The translations under genes were made by a program, and so were the position numbers. Shown here in pieces: positions 8,197 through 16,169 of a DNA stretch of 32,766 nt. A model generated the notes under the pieces. That model had not been told where the DNA came from, searched no databases, and saw only the letters and a list, made by a program, of their open reading frames with translations. Source of the DNA: Chloroflexota bacterium (GTDB lineage Bacteria > Chloroflexota > Anaerolineae > Aggregatilineales > Phototrophicaceae); the NCBI GenBank assembly GCA_013388735.1, contig JACAES010000144.1:1-32766 (forward strand), in the 5' to 3' direction. Within the stretch, counting starts at the first letter, position 1. Each line of letters begins with the position of its first letter.

Positions 8197-9099
8197 ATGC
8201 GCGACCTGGGCATTGTTATCGTCAACTGGAATACGCGCGATTTTCTCAAACGATGTCTGGAAACCGTCCTGGCGAGTACAGGTGATTTTACCTATCACGT
8301 GATCGTCGTGGATAATGCTTCCACCGACGGCAGCGCCGACATGGTTAGGCAGTCGTTCCCCACTGTACAGGTCATCGAAAGCCCGACCAACGACGGGTAT
8401 TCCTATGCCAATAATCTGGGGCTGCGGGCTTTAGGTTTTCGCGGGGCGGGGGATGTCTCGCCGGATGCGCCGCGTTATGCGCTGCTGCTTAACCCGGATA
8501 CCGAAGTGCCGCCGGATGCCCTGTTCAGGATGGTGCAGTTTATGGACTCGCGCCCGGAAGCAGGAGCCGCCGGGCCGAAGCTGGTGTTAGAGGATGGCAG
8601 TCTTGACCTGGCCTGTCGCCGCAGTTTCCCCACGCCGCTTGTTTCGTTGTATCGCTTTTCGGGTTTGTCCAGACTGTTTCCCCGCAGCCGGCGCTTTGGG
8701 CGGTATAATATGACATTCGTTGATCCCGACCAGGAAATTGAGGTAGACTCGGTCGTTGGCGCGTACATGCAGGTTCGTCGCGAGGCCATCGAGGCAGTGG
8801 GGTTGCTCGACGAAGCCTTTTTCATGTATGGAGAGGATTTAGATTGGGCGTACCGAATAAAGAAGGTAGGGTGGAAGGTCTTCTATCACCCGCTGGTGAC
8901 GGTCAAGCATATCAAACGAGCTGCCAGCCGCAAGAGCCAGAAAGCCCAGTTCGAGTTTCAGCGGGCGATGCTGATCTTTTACCGGAAACATTACCGGCAG
9001 GACACGCCGCTGTGGCTGCACAGCCTGGTGATGATGGGTCTGGCGCTGAAGGGGGGCAGCGGTCTGTGGCGGGAGATGCGCCGGCCATCCAGTACCTGA
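8197..9099 (+). CDS. Glycosyltransferase family 2 (rhamnosyltransferase-like)
   Basis: A 300-residue inverting transferase that should move a sugar from a nucleotide-sugar donor onto a lipid-linked acceptor on the cytoplasmic face. The GT-A fold begins LGIVIVNWNTRDFLKRCLETV, with VIVVDNASTDGS as nucleotide-binding segment, LLNPDTEVPPDAL as metal (DxD-like) site, and FMYGEDLDWAYRIKKVGW as the acceptor/catalytic ED region. This pattern matches the WbbL/RfbF-like group that adds rhamnose or similar sugars. GGGAG before the ATG supports the start. The next gene, a polyprenyl-phosphate sugar transferase, overlaps its 3' end, so both probably act in one exopolysaccharide pathway. Donor and acceptor cannot be read from sequence. 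Confidence 0.92.
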   Translation: MRDLGIVIVNWNTRDFLKRCLETVLASTGDFTYHVIVVDNASTDGSADMVRQSFPTVQVIESPTNDGYSYANNLGLRALGFRGAGDVSPDAPRYALLLNPDTEVPPDALFRMVQFMDSRPEAGAAGPKLVLEDGSLDLACRRSFPTPLVSLYRFSGLSRLFPRSRRFGRYNMTFVDPDQEIEVDSVVGAYMQVRREAIEAVGLLDEAFFMYGEDLDWAYRIKKVGWKVFYHPLVTVKHIKRAASRKSQKAQFEFQRAMLIFYRKHYRQDTPLWLHSLVMMGLALKGGSGLWREMRRPSST

Positions 9100-10535
9100 C
9101 GCCTCTGGCGGCACGCCCCAATCGGACGCGCTCGTATCTGCGTGCGCTGCTGCTGCTGCTGGACTTGCTGGCTCTGACCGGCGCGTTCCTGCTGGGTTAC
9201 GCGGGCCGCATCGCGCTGCCGCTGTTCGGCCAGGTCGAAAAGCTGCCGGCCTTTGAGCGTTACCTGCCCACACTGGCGCTGCATGTCGCCTTCATCATCG
9301 GCATGTTTTATTTCTCGCGGCTGTATCACCCGCCGCGCGCCGCCAGCCGGATTGACCAAGCACGTAAAGTTATCGGCGTGGTTACGGTCGGCTCGCTCAT
9401 CGCCAGCGCCGTGCAGGAATTGATTTTTAAGACGACGATTTTTGAAGTGGATTATTCGCGCGGCATATTCTTTTATGTCTGGGTGTTCAGTGCCGTGCTG
9501 GTCATTGTGGGGCGGGAGCTGCACCGTATCCTGCAAACACACCTGCGCGAGCGTGGTTACGACCGCGATAACCTGCTGATCGTCGGCATGGGGAAAATCG
9601 CCCGCGACATCGCGCGCCGGGTGAATGCCCATCCTGAACTGGGTTATAACATCGTCGGCGTGGTGGTTAACGGCAAGACCAAAACGCGCGGCACGCTGGT
9701 CGGTTATCCGATCATCGGCACCTATCACGACCTGCCGCGTCTGATTGATGCTTATGGAATCGAACAGGTGATTATTGCCCTGCCGGAAGCGCAGCGGGCA
9801 GAAATTGTCGAACTGGTGACGCTGTGCCAGCGTGGCCGGGTGGACATCAAAATTTACCCGGACGTGTTCGCCTATATGGCCGGCGACCTGAGCGTGGACG
9901 ACCTGGGTGGCACGCCGCTGCTTACCGTGCGCGACATCGCCCTGCGCGGCTGGCGGTTAAGCCTCAAACGCAGCATGGATTTGTTCGGGGCATTCTGTGG
10001 ACTGGTGTTCCTGTCGCCGTTTATGCTGGCGACGGCGATTGCTATTCGCCTGGAAGATCATGGCCCGGTCTTTTATACCCAGGAGCGCATGGGGCTGGAT
10101 GGCCGCCCCTTCGCCATGATAAAGTTTCGCACCATGCGGGCGGACGCTGAAGCCGGCGGCCCCGGCTGGACGGTCCAAAATGACCCCCGCGTGACACGCC
10201 TGGGGCGTTTTATGCGCCGTACCAACTGGGACGAAATCACACAGTTGATTAATGTGCTGCTGGGTGAAATGAGCCTGGTCGGGCCGCGCCCGGAGCGCCC
10301 GGTGTATGTCCTGCAGTTCCGCGAACACATCCCGCGTTATATGGAACGCCACCGCGAGAAGGCCGGTATGACCGGCTGGGCGCAGGTCAACGGTCTGCGC
10401 GGCGATACATCCATCGCCGAGCGCACCCAGTATGATCTGTGGTATGTTGAAAACTGGTCGCTGTGGCTGGATATAAAAATCATCATGCGTACCATTTGGC
10501 AGATGGTGACGCGGCGGGATAAAAACGCCTATTAA
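9066..10535 (+). CDS. Polyprenyl-phosphate sugar phosphotransferase (WbaP/WcaJ type)
   Basis: Starts repeat-unit assembly of exopolysaccharide by placing a sugar-1-phosphate on undecaprenyl phosphate. The N-terminal half has several membrane helices (LLLLLDLLALTGAFLLG and others) and a Rossmann-like domain (LLIVGMGKIARDIARRV). The C-terminal catalytic domain contains KRSMDLFGAF, the PVFYTQERMGLDGRPF block, IKFRTM, the SLVGPRPERPVY motif and KAGMTGWAQVNGLRGDTS. A GTG start at 9066 with GGGGGG 9 nt before it gives 489 residues and overlaps the GT2 gene by 34 nt. A longer reading would push further into that gene without support. Preferred sugar unknown. Confidence 0.93.
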   Translation: MAGDAPAIQYLTPLAARPNRTRSYLRALLLLLDLLALTGAFLLGYAGRIALPLFGQVEKLPAFERYLPTLALHVAFIIGMFYFSRLYHPPRAASRIDQARKVIGVVTVGSLIASAVQELIFKTTIFEVDYSRGIFFYVWVFSAVLVIVGRELHRILQTHLRERGYDRDNLLIVGMGKIARDIARRVNAHPELGYNIVGVVVNGKTKTRGTLVGYPIIGTYHDLPRLIDAYGIEQVIIALPEAQRAEIVELVTLCQRGRVDIKIYPDVFAYMAGDLSVDDLGGTPLLTVRDIALRGWRLSLKRSMDLFGAFCGLVFLSPFMLATAIAIRLEDHGPVFYTQERMGLDGRPFAMIKFRTMRADAEAGGPGWTVQNDPRVTRLGRFMRRTNWDEITQLINVLLGEMSLVGPRPERPVYVLQFREHIPRYMERHREKAGMTGWAQVNGLRGDTSIAERTQYDLWYVENWSLWLDIKIIMRTIWQMVTRRDKNAY

Positions 10536-10539
10536 ACGG

Positions 10540-12060
10540 TCAGGAATCGGCAGCGTCTTTCCGGGTTAACTGCCGCCGCCCGCGCACGATGGTACTGAGC
10601 TGCGGTGATGGCAGCCAGACCGTGAAGGTCGCGCCCTGGCCGGCCCCTGCGCTGTCCACCTGAATGCGTCCGCCGTGTGCCGCTACGATTTCCTGCGTTA
10701 TCGCCAGCCCCAGCCCGGTGCCGCGTTTTGGCCCGCGCGTTTTGTCCACCTGGTAAAACCGCTCGAAGATACGCGGCAGATCTTCCAGCGGGATGCCGAT
10801 GCCGGTATCCTGCACAATGACCTCTACACCACCCCGGTTAACCCGCGTTTTCAGCCAGACCTGCCCGCCGGAAGGGGTGTAGTTCACGGCATTGCTGAGC
10901 AGGTTGGTCAGCACCTGCGCCAGCCGGTCGCCATCGCCGGCTATTTCCGGTACAGGTGGCGCTTCGATGTGCAGCGCCACGCCTTTTTTCTGCGCCACCA
11001 CCGCCAATTGCTGCCCAACTGCCGCTGCCAGCGCGCCCACGTCTACCGGATGCGTCTGCATGGAAAGCCGCCCGGCCTGCAAGCGGGCCAGGTCGGTGAG
11101 TTCGATCACCATCCGATTCAGCCGCGCTGCCTCATCATAGATGATACCCGCTGCCAATTTCGAGTCTTTGGCCGTGCCATCCATGATGGCCTGCGAGTAA
11201 CCCTGGATAGATGTCAGCGGCGTTTTAAGATCGTGCGATACGTTGGCGAGAAAGTCCTGCTGGGCCTGCTGTGTGATATGTACCTGATCGGTCATCCGGT
11301 TAAAGGCTTCGGCCACTGCCCTCACTTCCGTCGGCCCGCTGACGGGGACGCGCTCGGTGTAGTCCCCCGCCGCGACCGCCGCCGCTCCCCGTCTCAATTG
11401 TTGAAGCGGGCGCGCGATATTCCGGCTGATGAGCGCCGCCAGCAGCGCCGCCACCACCAGACCCAGCGCCGCCGCTTGCAGCAGCGGCAGCGCCAGATTG
11501 TCCCGAAAAAGCGCCAGCACGGTTTCCCAGCTTTGCGCGGGCTGAGGTTCGGCCAGCAGCAGAGCGCTGCGTTCGGTATCCTGCCGCACCACCAGCAGCC
11601 CGGTAAAAATCCAGACTCCGTTCACATCGCGGAAACTGCCGAAAATCGGCTCCGTCTGGACGGGAAAAACGCGCCGCAGATACAGCGGCAGCGCGTAGGT
11701 CTGCTGGTTCAGCGGAATCGAATCGCCGCGTTGCAGCGTCCCGGTGCTGTCGAATAACACCGTCCGGTCAGGGATGTTCACCGCCAGAATTCGCACATCG
11801 TTGTCGGCGGCGAATCGGCTGAGTTGGGACAGCAGACCGCTCATCAGCGCCCGCGCCAGCGGACGGCCATCCGGACTCAGGTTGACGATACTCAGTTCGC
11901 CGGTCAGTTCCCGCGCAATACTCGCCAGTTTTTCATAGGTTGCGGCGGGGTTCGGCGGCTGTGCATACAGGAACAGCAGCAGCGCCAGTGCGATCACTGC
12001 CAGGGTAAAACTCAGCAGCAGCGCATAAGAAGCCAGTAACCGTCCGCGCAGGGAAAGCAC
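10540..12060 (-). CDS. Membrane sensor histidine kinase with HAMP domain
   Basis: A 506-residue two-component kinase. An N-terminal helix (about 8-32) and a second helix (about 190-212) flank an extracytoplasmic sensor region. A HAMP domain follows (NIARPLQQLRRGAAAVAAGDY...). The H-box is VSHDLKTPLTSIQGYSQ with His276 as phosphorylation site. The ATPase has the N-box NLLSNAVNYTPSGG, G1 DTGIGIPLEDL, F-box FERFYQ and G2 GTGLGLAI, so it looks active. The GTG start at 12060 has AGAGGCG just upstream and lies 9 nt after the VWA gene stop. It is thus probably co-transcribed with the chelatase-like pair. No response regulator is in the window. Confidence 0.93.
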   Translation of the reverse strand: MLSLRGRLLASYALLLSFTLAVIALALLLFLYAQPPNPAATYEKLASIARELTGELSIVNLSPDGRPLARALMSGLLSQLSRFAADNDVRILAVNIPDRTVLFDSTGTLQRGDSIPLNQQTYALPLYLRRVFPVQTEPIFGSFRDVNGVWIFTGLLVVRQDTERSALLLAEPQPAQSWETVLALFRDNLALPLLQAAALGLVVAALLAALISRNIARPLQQLRRGAAAVAAGDYTERVPVSGPTEVRAVAEAFNRMTDQVHITQQAQQDFLANVSHDLKTPLTSIQGYSQAIMDGTAKDSKLAAGIIYDEAARLNRMVIELTDLARLQAGRLSMQTHPVDVGALAAAVGQQLAVVAQKKGVALHIEAPPVPEIAGDGDRLAQVLTNLLSNAVNYTPSGGQVWLKTRVNRGGVEVIVQDTGIGIPLEDLPRIFERFYQVDKTRGPKRGTGLGLAITQEIVAAHGGRIQVDSAGAGQGATFTVWLPSPQLSTIVRGRRQLTRKDAADS

Positions 12061-12069
12061 GATTCGCCT

Positions 12070-13002
12070 CTAGGTCGTCCCCATCTCACGTTTGACCGTT
12101 TGCAGCAGCGTATCGGCGCGGAGCTGCGCCAGCGCGTAACACGGCCCGCCCATGCGTTCGGCCAGCTTGCTTGCCAGTCCCTGGTCGAAGGCCACGTGTT
12201 CCATGTTGATCGTCACCGTTTTGATCTTCTCTTCTTTAATCAGATCGGCGATGCGGTGGGCTTCCTCCTGGGGCGGCAGGCTGCTCATCGAAACGTTGCC
12301 CGCGCCGTCGGTCAGCAAAATCAGCAGCGGCAAGACATCGGGATGCAGCGCCTTCTCCCGCTTGAGGGTATCGTAAGCCAGCAGCAGCCCGGCGGAGAGA
12401 GGCGTTTTGCCGCCGACCGGGATGCTTTGCAGCGCCTTTTTCGCCAGCACGACCGAGTTGGTCGGCGGCAGCACCATGCTGGCGCGGTCTTTCTGGAACA
12501 CGATCAGCCCCACCCGGTCACGGCGTTGGTAGGCGTCCGTCAGCAGGGACATAATCGCGCCTTTGGTAGCCTGCATTCGCTCGCTGACGGCCATGCTCCA
12601 CGAGGCATCCACCACAAACAGGATTAAGTTAGCCGTGCGGCGCACTCGGATTTTGCGCTGGAGGTCATTTTTCTGGATGGCGTAAGCCATGCCGCTTTCC
12701 GCCAGTTGTTTTGTCCGGCGGCGCTGGTAGGGCGCGGCAGCCCGGAGCGTGGCATCGAAGGCGATGTCGTTGGTTTTGCCGTTGGCGGGGCGCGCCTGGA
12801 TATATCGTCCGCGCTTGCGGTCGGTGCGGGTGCGGGAACGCCGACCGGCCTGCTGGCGCGTCAGCCGGTCAAGCGTGGTTTGCAGCTTGCGGGGAGCGAA
12901 CTGTGCGCCGGTTTCGACCTTCTGCCCGCCTTCCCACCAGTAGGCATCATGGTTATCGAACACGTTCTGGGGCGTCGGCGTGGTCTGGCCGAAGTCCGGC
13001 AT
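12070..13002 (-). CDS. VWA-domain protein, chelatase subunit D-like
   Basis: A 310-residue protein with a basic, Arg/Lys-rich N-terminal region (1-125) and a von Willebrand A domain (about 126-305). The metal-ion-dependent adhesion site is complete: VVDASWSM (from Asp132), GGKTPLS and LLTDGAG. The basic linker plus VWA match the C-terminal part of magnesium/cobalt chelatase subunit D and of the single-chain AAA+-VWA chelatase-like proteins of actinobacteria. It starts 20 nt after the stop of the AAA+ gene, but its ribosome site is poor (AGGA only about 2 nt from the ATG). With one extra A, or a -1 slip, in the A9 run at 13035-13043, the upstream frame reads straight into it, so it may also be made as the C-terminal half of a 689-residue fusion. 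Confidence 0.88.
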   Translation of the reverse strand: MPDFGQTTPTPQNVFDNHDAYWWEGGQKVETGAQFAPRKLQTTLDRLTRQQAGRRSRTRTDRKRGRYIQARPANGKTNDIAFDATLRAAAPYQRRRTKQLAESGMAYAIQKNDLQRKIRVRRTANLILFVVDASWSMAVSERMQATKGAIMSLLTDAYQRRDRVGLIVFQKDRASMVLPPTNSVVLAKKALQSIPVGGKTPLSAGLLLAYDTLKREKALHPDVLPLLILLTDGAGNVSMSSLPPQEEAHRIADLIKEEKIKTVTINMEHVAFDQGLASKLAERMGGPCYALAQLRADTLLQTVKREMGTT

Positions 13003-13022
13003 TTCCTGTTCGGTTTCACCGG

Positions 13023-14138
13023 CTAACTGCTGGCTTTTTTTTTAACGGGTGTCTGTTCGTCGCTGGGGGCGGGTTCGTTCACCTCGTCACCTTCGCCCCA
13101 CTCGGAGGCGATCTGCTCCATCTGTTCTTCGATGGCGGTGATGCTCATCTGCGAGTCGGCGAACGGGCCGCGCTTCAGCCGGTGCGGGATCGCCAGTTCG
13201 GCGGCCATCAGAATATCCGCATTGTTAACATGCGTGCGGGCTTCAAAAGCCGCCTGGGCGCGCGCCGTTTTTAAGATCACCAGGTCGGCGCGGTGGCCGT
13301 CTATGTGCAGGTTGCTGGTGATGGCGGCAATCGTAAACAGGTCGCGCCGCGTGTACGTCACCTGGTCTACCAGTTCGCGCGCGGCGGCGATGCGATCAGA
13401 CAACTCCTGTTCCGCCGTTGCCCACTCGTGGCGGAAGCCTTCCGGGTCGGCTTCGTAGGCGATATGCCGCTCCAGAATCTCCATGCGTTCGGCGGCGTCG
13501 GTGATGCCGCGCACTTCCACCGACAGCGCAAAGCGGTCGAGAAGCTGCGGGCGCAGGTCGCCTTCTTCGGGGTTCATCGTGCCGATGAGGATGAAACGCG
13601 CCGGATGCGCGAAGCTGATGCCTTCCCGCTCGACCACGTTGACACCCATCGCCGCCGAGTCCAGCAGCAGGTCTACCACATGGTCATCCAGCAGGTTAAC
13701 TTCATCCACGTACAGGATGCCCCGATTGGCCGCCGCCAGCACGCCGGGGTCGAAGTGACGTTCGCCCCGCTGGATGGCTTTTTCGATGTCCAGCGTACCC
13801 ACCACCCGGTCTTCGGTCGCGCTCACCGGCAGGTCAATAAAGCGGGTCTTCCGGCGGGCAATCGTCAGCGGCTCTCCCCGTTCTTTACGCGCGCGCACCT
13901 CGTCCGACCAGGTTTCGGGGTGGGCAGGGTCGTCACCGAAGGGCGATTCGGCAATCGTGTCAATTTCCGGCAGCAGCGCCGCCAGCGCCCGCGCGGCGGT
14001 GGATTTGCCCGTCCCGCGCTCGCCGCGAATCAGCAAACCGCCGATTCGCATATCAATTGCATTGAGAATCAGCGCACGTTTCATGCGCTCCTGGCCGACA
14101 ATCGCCGTGAAGGGATAAACGGGGGGTCGTCTGCTCAT
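13023..14138 (-). CDS. AAA+ ATPase, magnesium/cobalt chelatase subunit I-like
   Basis: A 371-residue AAA+ ATPase of the chelatase (MoxR/BchI) clade. It has YPFTAIVGQERMKRAL, Walker A GERGTGKST, the chelatase-type insert with LPVSATEDRVVGTLD, Walker B GILYVDEVNLLDDHVVDLLL, sensor 1 in ARFILIGTMNPEEGDLRPQLLDRF and an arginine-finger region. Family members remodel a metal chelatase or activate partners together with a VWA protein. No porphyrin or cobalamin genes, and no large chelatase subunit (BchH/CobN), are in the window, so the biosynthetic role is unproven. The C-terminus is acidic, then TPVKKKASS encoded over an A9 run. The gene has its own consensus promoter. Confidence 0.9.
   Translation of the reverse strand: MSRRPPVYPFTAIVGQERMKRALILNAIDMRIGGLLIRGERGTGKSTAARALAALLPEIDTIAESPFGDDPAHPETWSDEVRARKERGEPLTIARRKTRFIDLPVSATEDRVVGTLDIEKAIQRGERHFDPGVLAAANRGILYVDEVNLLDDHVVDLLLDSAAMGVNVVEREGISFAHPARFILIGTMNPEEGDLRPQLLDRFALSVEVRGITDAAERMEILERHIAYEADPEGFRHEWATAEQELSDRIAAARELVDQVTYTRRDLFTIAAITSNLHIDGHRADLVILKTARAQAAFEARTHVNNADILMAAELAIPHRLKRGPFADSQMSITAIEEQMEQIASEWGEGDEVNEPAPSDEQTPVKKKASS
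13035..13043 (-). other. A9 homopolymer at the AAA+/VWA junction, possible slippage site
   Basis: On the coding (minus) strand the last codons of the ATPase contain nine consecutive A. In frame 0 the gene stops three codons later. Inserting one A, or a ribosomal -1 shift on the run, gives Lys-Lys-Lys-Ser-Gln-Gln-Leu-Ala-Gly-Glu-Thr-Glu-Gln-Glu-Met-Pro and continues without a stop through the VWA gene. This can be translated directly from the sequence. Whether it is used in the cell, or marks a one-base deletion or sequencing error, is not known. Confidence 0.6.
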
Positions 14139-14177
14139 CGCGTCTTTTTCCGATTGTGAACCATAACACCAACCGCG

Positions 14178-14205
14178 ATTATACCCCTATGGAACGGTAG
14201 GTCAA
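14178..14205 (-). promoter_or_regulatory. Consensus SigA-type promoter of the AAA+/VWA/kinase operon
   Basis: On the minus strand TTGACC (14205-14200) and TATAAT (14183-14178) are 16 bp apart, the same architecture as the LysM promoter. Transcription would begin near 14171, about 33 nt before the ATPase ATG at 14138. Confidence 0.75.
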
Positions 14206-14232
14206 TTGCCAGCTTAAGACCGCGTGTCCCCC

Positions 14233-14313
14233 AATTTTTGTGGGGAATTTTTGTCCCATTTCGGTTATATAATGAAAACACGAGTCCTGTCGCGCCGGGT
14301 GCGAAGCGGCGCG
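14233..14313 (+). promoter_or_regulatory. Promoter region and leader hairpin of the Met-rich secreted protein
   Basis: TATAAT at 14268-14273 is a perfect -10, but no good -35 is present at 16-18 bp. Instead, two direct copies of AATTTTTGT (14233-14241 and 14246-14254) occupy that position and could be an activator or repressor site. Downstream, CGCGCCG (14291-14297) and CGGCGCG (14307-14313) make a hairpin in the roughly 100-nt leader. It lacks a U-tract, so it is not a simple terminator. Confidence 0.45.
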
Positions 14314-14382
14314 ATCTTAACGCGGTTGATATGCGCGTGTTAGCCCAGTTTTATCCGGTACTACAACCAGGAGACACAACTC

Positions 14383-15555
14383 ATGCAGAAGAGAGTGACC
14401 ATGATAAGCCTTCTCGTTTTGCTGCTGGCGCTGACTGCCGGCGTGATTCATGCTCAGGACGTGCCGCCGGTATTCTGCGGCAGTCTGGCGGAAGCGGACT
14501 GCGCGATTCTGGAGAACGCTCAAAAAGCGGTTGCCGAACTCACCGGCGCGACTTTTGACCTGAATTTTGATCTGAACCTGGACAACATCCCGGATGCGCC
14601 GTTTGATACGCTGGCTATCAACCTGTCTGGCGCTGGCGCGTATGCCATTGACCCGGCCATCATGGAAAAGCTGGCAGTGTTTGAAGGCGACCCGATGGCT
14701 ATATTCGAGGACATGGAACAGATCGGCCAGTTGGTTGAGGATGCCCTGACCGCCTTCGACGGCCAGCTTAACCTGACGCTGACCCTGCCGCCGGAAGTGC
14801 TGGCGGAAATCGCCAAAGAAGGCATAAAACTGCCGGAGAAACTGTCGGTTGAACTGCGGATGGTGGACGGTGTGGGTTACGTCAACCTCAGCGCGCTGGC
14901 GGAAGCTATCCCGGATGCGGGCATTCCCGGTGGCTGGTATGGCCTGGAAATCGCCAAACTGCTGAACAACGTTTTTGTCATGCTGGCCCCGCAGATGGAA
15001 GGCATGATGGGGATGCTTCCGGGCTTCGACGCCGAAACGATCACCCAATTCAGCGACCCGGCAGTGGTCGGTGATTTTATGAACATCGAACGGGTGGCTG
15101 ACGCGGACGTTAACGGCGAAGCGGTGGCCGTTTTTAAGACCACCCTGGACTATGTAAAGCTGTTTTCCAACCCGGCCCTCACCGATATGATGAAATCGCA
15201 GATGGACGCGGCGGGCGCCGGCATGTCGGAGGCCGATCTTGAGCAGATGATGGAAATGATGCGCGAGATGTATAAAGGCCTCACATTTGATGTGACCGAA
15301 TACGTCGGCCTGGCGGACGGCCTGCCGCGCCAACTGGAAATGCGCTTCTACTGGGACATGACCGGCATGATGAGCGCGATGGGCGAAGTTACGACCCAGG
15401 TGTCGGCCCCGGCTTTCGGCGCGAACTTCACCATCGTCTACGGCAACTTCAACACCCCGCCGGCCATCACCGCGCCGGAAGGCGCTGTGGTGCTGACGGC
15501 TGAAGAGGCTATCCAGATGTTCATGGGTGGCATGGGGGCGATGTCCGGCAGCTAA
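14383..15555 (+). CDS. Secreted Met-rich protein of unknown function
   Basis: A 390-residue exported protein. The signal peptide (MISLLVLLLALTAGVIHAQ) follows a short basic start, and AGGAG about 10 nt before the ATG supports this start. The mature part is acidic, with alternating strand-like segments (FDLNFDLNLDNIP, LNLTLTLPPEVL, VDGVGYVNLSALAE) that recall LppX/LprG-type lipid-binding or similar curved-sheet folds. That resemblance is weak. The C-terminal half is rich in methionine (PQMEGMMGMLPGF, EADLEQMMEMMREMYKGL, MFMGGMGAMSGS). There is no lipobox or membrane anchor. A strong terminator follows, so it is a single-gene transcript. I do not recognise the family. Confidence 0.82.
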   Translation: MQKRVTMISLLVLLLALTAGVIHAQDVPPVFCGSLAEADCAILENAQKAVAELTGATFDLNFDLNLDNIPDAPFDTLAINLSGAGAYAIDPAIMEKLAVFEGDPMAIFEDMEQIGQLVEDALTAFDGQLNLTLTLPPEVLAEIAKEGIKLPEKLSVELRMVDGVGYVNLSALAEAIPDAGIPGGWYGLEIAKLLNNVFVMLAPQMEGMMGMLPGFDAETITQFSDPAVVGDFMNIERVADADVNGEAVAVFKTTLDYVKLFSNPALTDMMKSQMDAAGAGMSEADLEQMMEMMREMYKGLTFDVTEYVGLADGLPRQLEMRFYWDMTGMMSAMGEVTTQVSAPAFGANFTIVYGNFNTPPAITAPEGAVVLTAEEAIQMFMGGMGAMSGS

Positions 15556-15585
15556 ACCCTACTGCCGGTAGGCGGGTCAATATCG

Positions 15586-15618
15586 GAGGGGCGGACGAGG
15601 GTTCGCCCCTCTCTTTTT
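15586..15618 (+). terminator. Rho-independent terminator after the Met-rich protein gene
   Basis: GAGGGGCG (15586-15593) pairs perfectly with CGCCCCTC (15604-15611) around a 10-nt loop and is followed by TCTTTTT. It lies 31 bp past the stop codon on the same strand. Confidence 0.85.
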
Positions 15619-15631
15619 CCCCGTGCGGGGT

Positions 15632-16126
15632 TTACTCGCCGACTTTTGTTCCGTTTGGCAGCATCCCGTTCAGGATGCGTTCCATCGCCATCGTATGGCT
15701 GCATACCGAGCGACTGCGGAAGAAGTCACAGTCGCAGCGCCAATGCCCTTCCTGATTACCGAAGTGATGGTCGTTATTGCTGCCATGAAAAGTAACGTCA
15801 AAGGATTTAAAGCGGATACGGTCGCGTTCGTCGGCGTAACGTTTGGCTTTTTCCACATCGCTGACGACATTCTGGCCGGGAGCATAAGGCAGGGGATCAC
15901 GTTTGAGCATCGGGCGCAGCAGTTTTTCCAGCGCCATCACATGAGGGCAGATATGATGCGCTTTGAAGCCGGGACAGGTGCAGGTCCAGCCGTGACCGTT
16001 CAATGTCGTTTCGTAGGCGTTGTTGTCGCCGCGAAACTCGATGGCGAGCGCGTTGAATGTGATGCGCTGAGGTTCTTCGGCGTAGCGGCGCGCTTTTTCG
16101 ATTTTGCCGATCATGCCGTAATCCAT
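15632..16126 (-). CDS. Protein with two tandem SWIM zinc-finger units
   Basis: A 164-residue protein built from two copies of a unit of about 70 residues. Each has an (I/V)EKA(R/K)RYA helix, a strand segment with (R/H)G(D/S)NN, and a SWIM zinc finger: CTCPGFKAHHICPH in the first and CDCDFFRSRSVCSH in the second, both CxCx8CxH. Each unit ends with a similar helix (ALEKLLRPML, AMERILNGML). SWIM fingers bind DNA or protein. No other domain such as a helicase is attached. AAGGAG 9 nt before the ATG at 16126 supports this start over an in-frame one 12 codons upstream. Role unknown. Confidence 0.85.
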   Translation of the reverse strand: MDYGMIGKIEKARRYAEEPQRITFNALAIEFRGDNNAYETTLNGHGWTCTCPGFKAHHICPHVMALEKLLRPMLKRDPLPYAPGQNVVSDVEKAKRYADERDRIRFKSFDVTFHGSNNDHHFGNQEGHWRCDCDFFRSRSVCSHTMAMERILNGMLPNGTKVGE

Positions 16127-16169
16127 TTGACGAAACTCCTTCTGACTAATCCGGGTAGACAATTAACAA

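Noticed and set aside
8844-9065. N-terminal extension of the sugar transferase within the GT2 gene
   Set aside because: Extending the start would put over 70 residues of out-of-phase GT2 coding sequence before the first membrane helix. The GTG at 9066 has a proper ribosome site.
12070-14138. Bacteriochlorophyll or cobalamin biosynthesis locus
   Set aside because: Only the ATPase and VWA parts are present. No large chelatase subunit or pathway enzyme occurs in the window.
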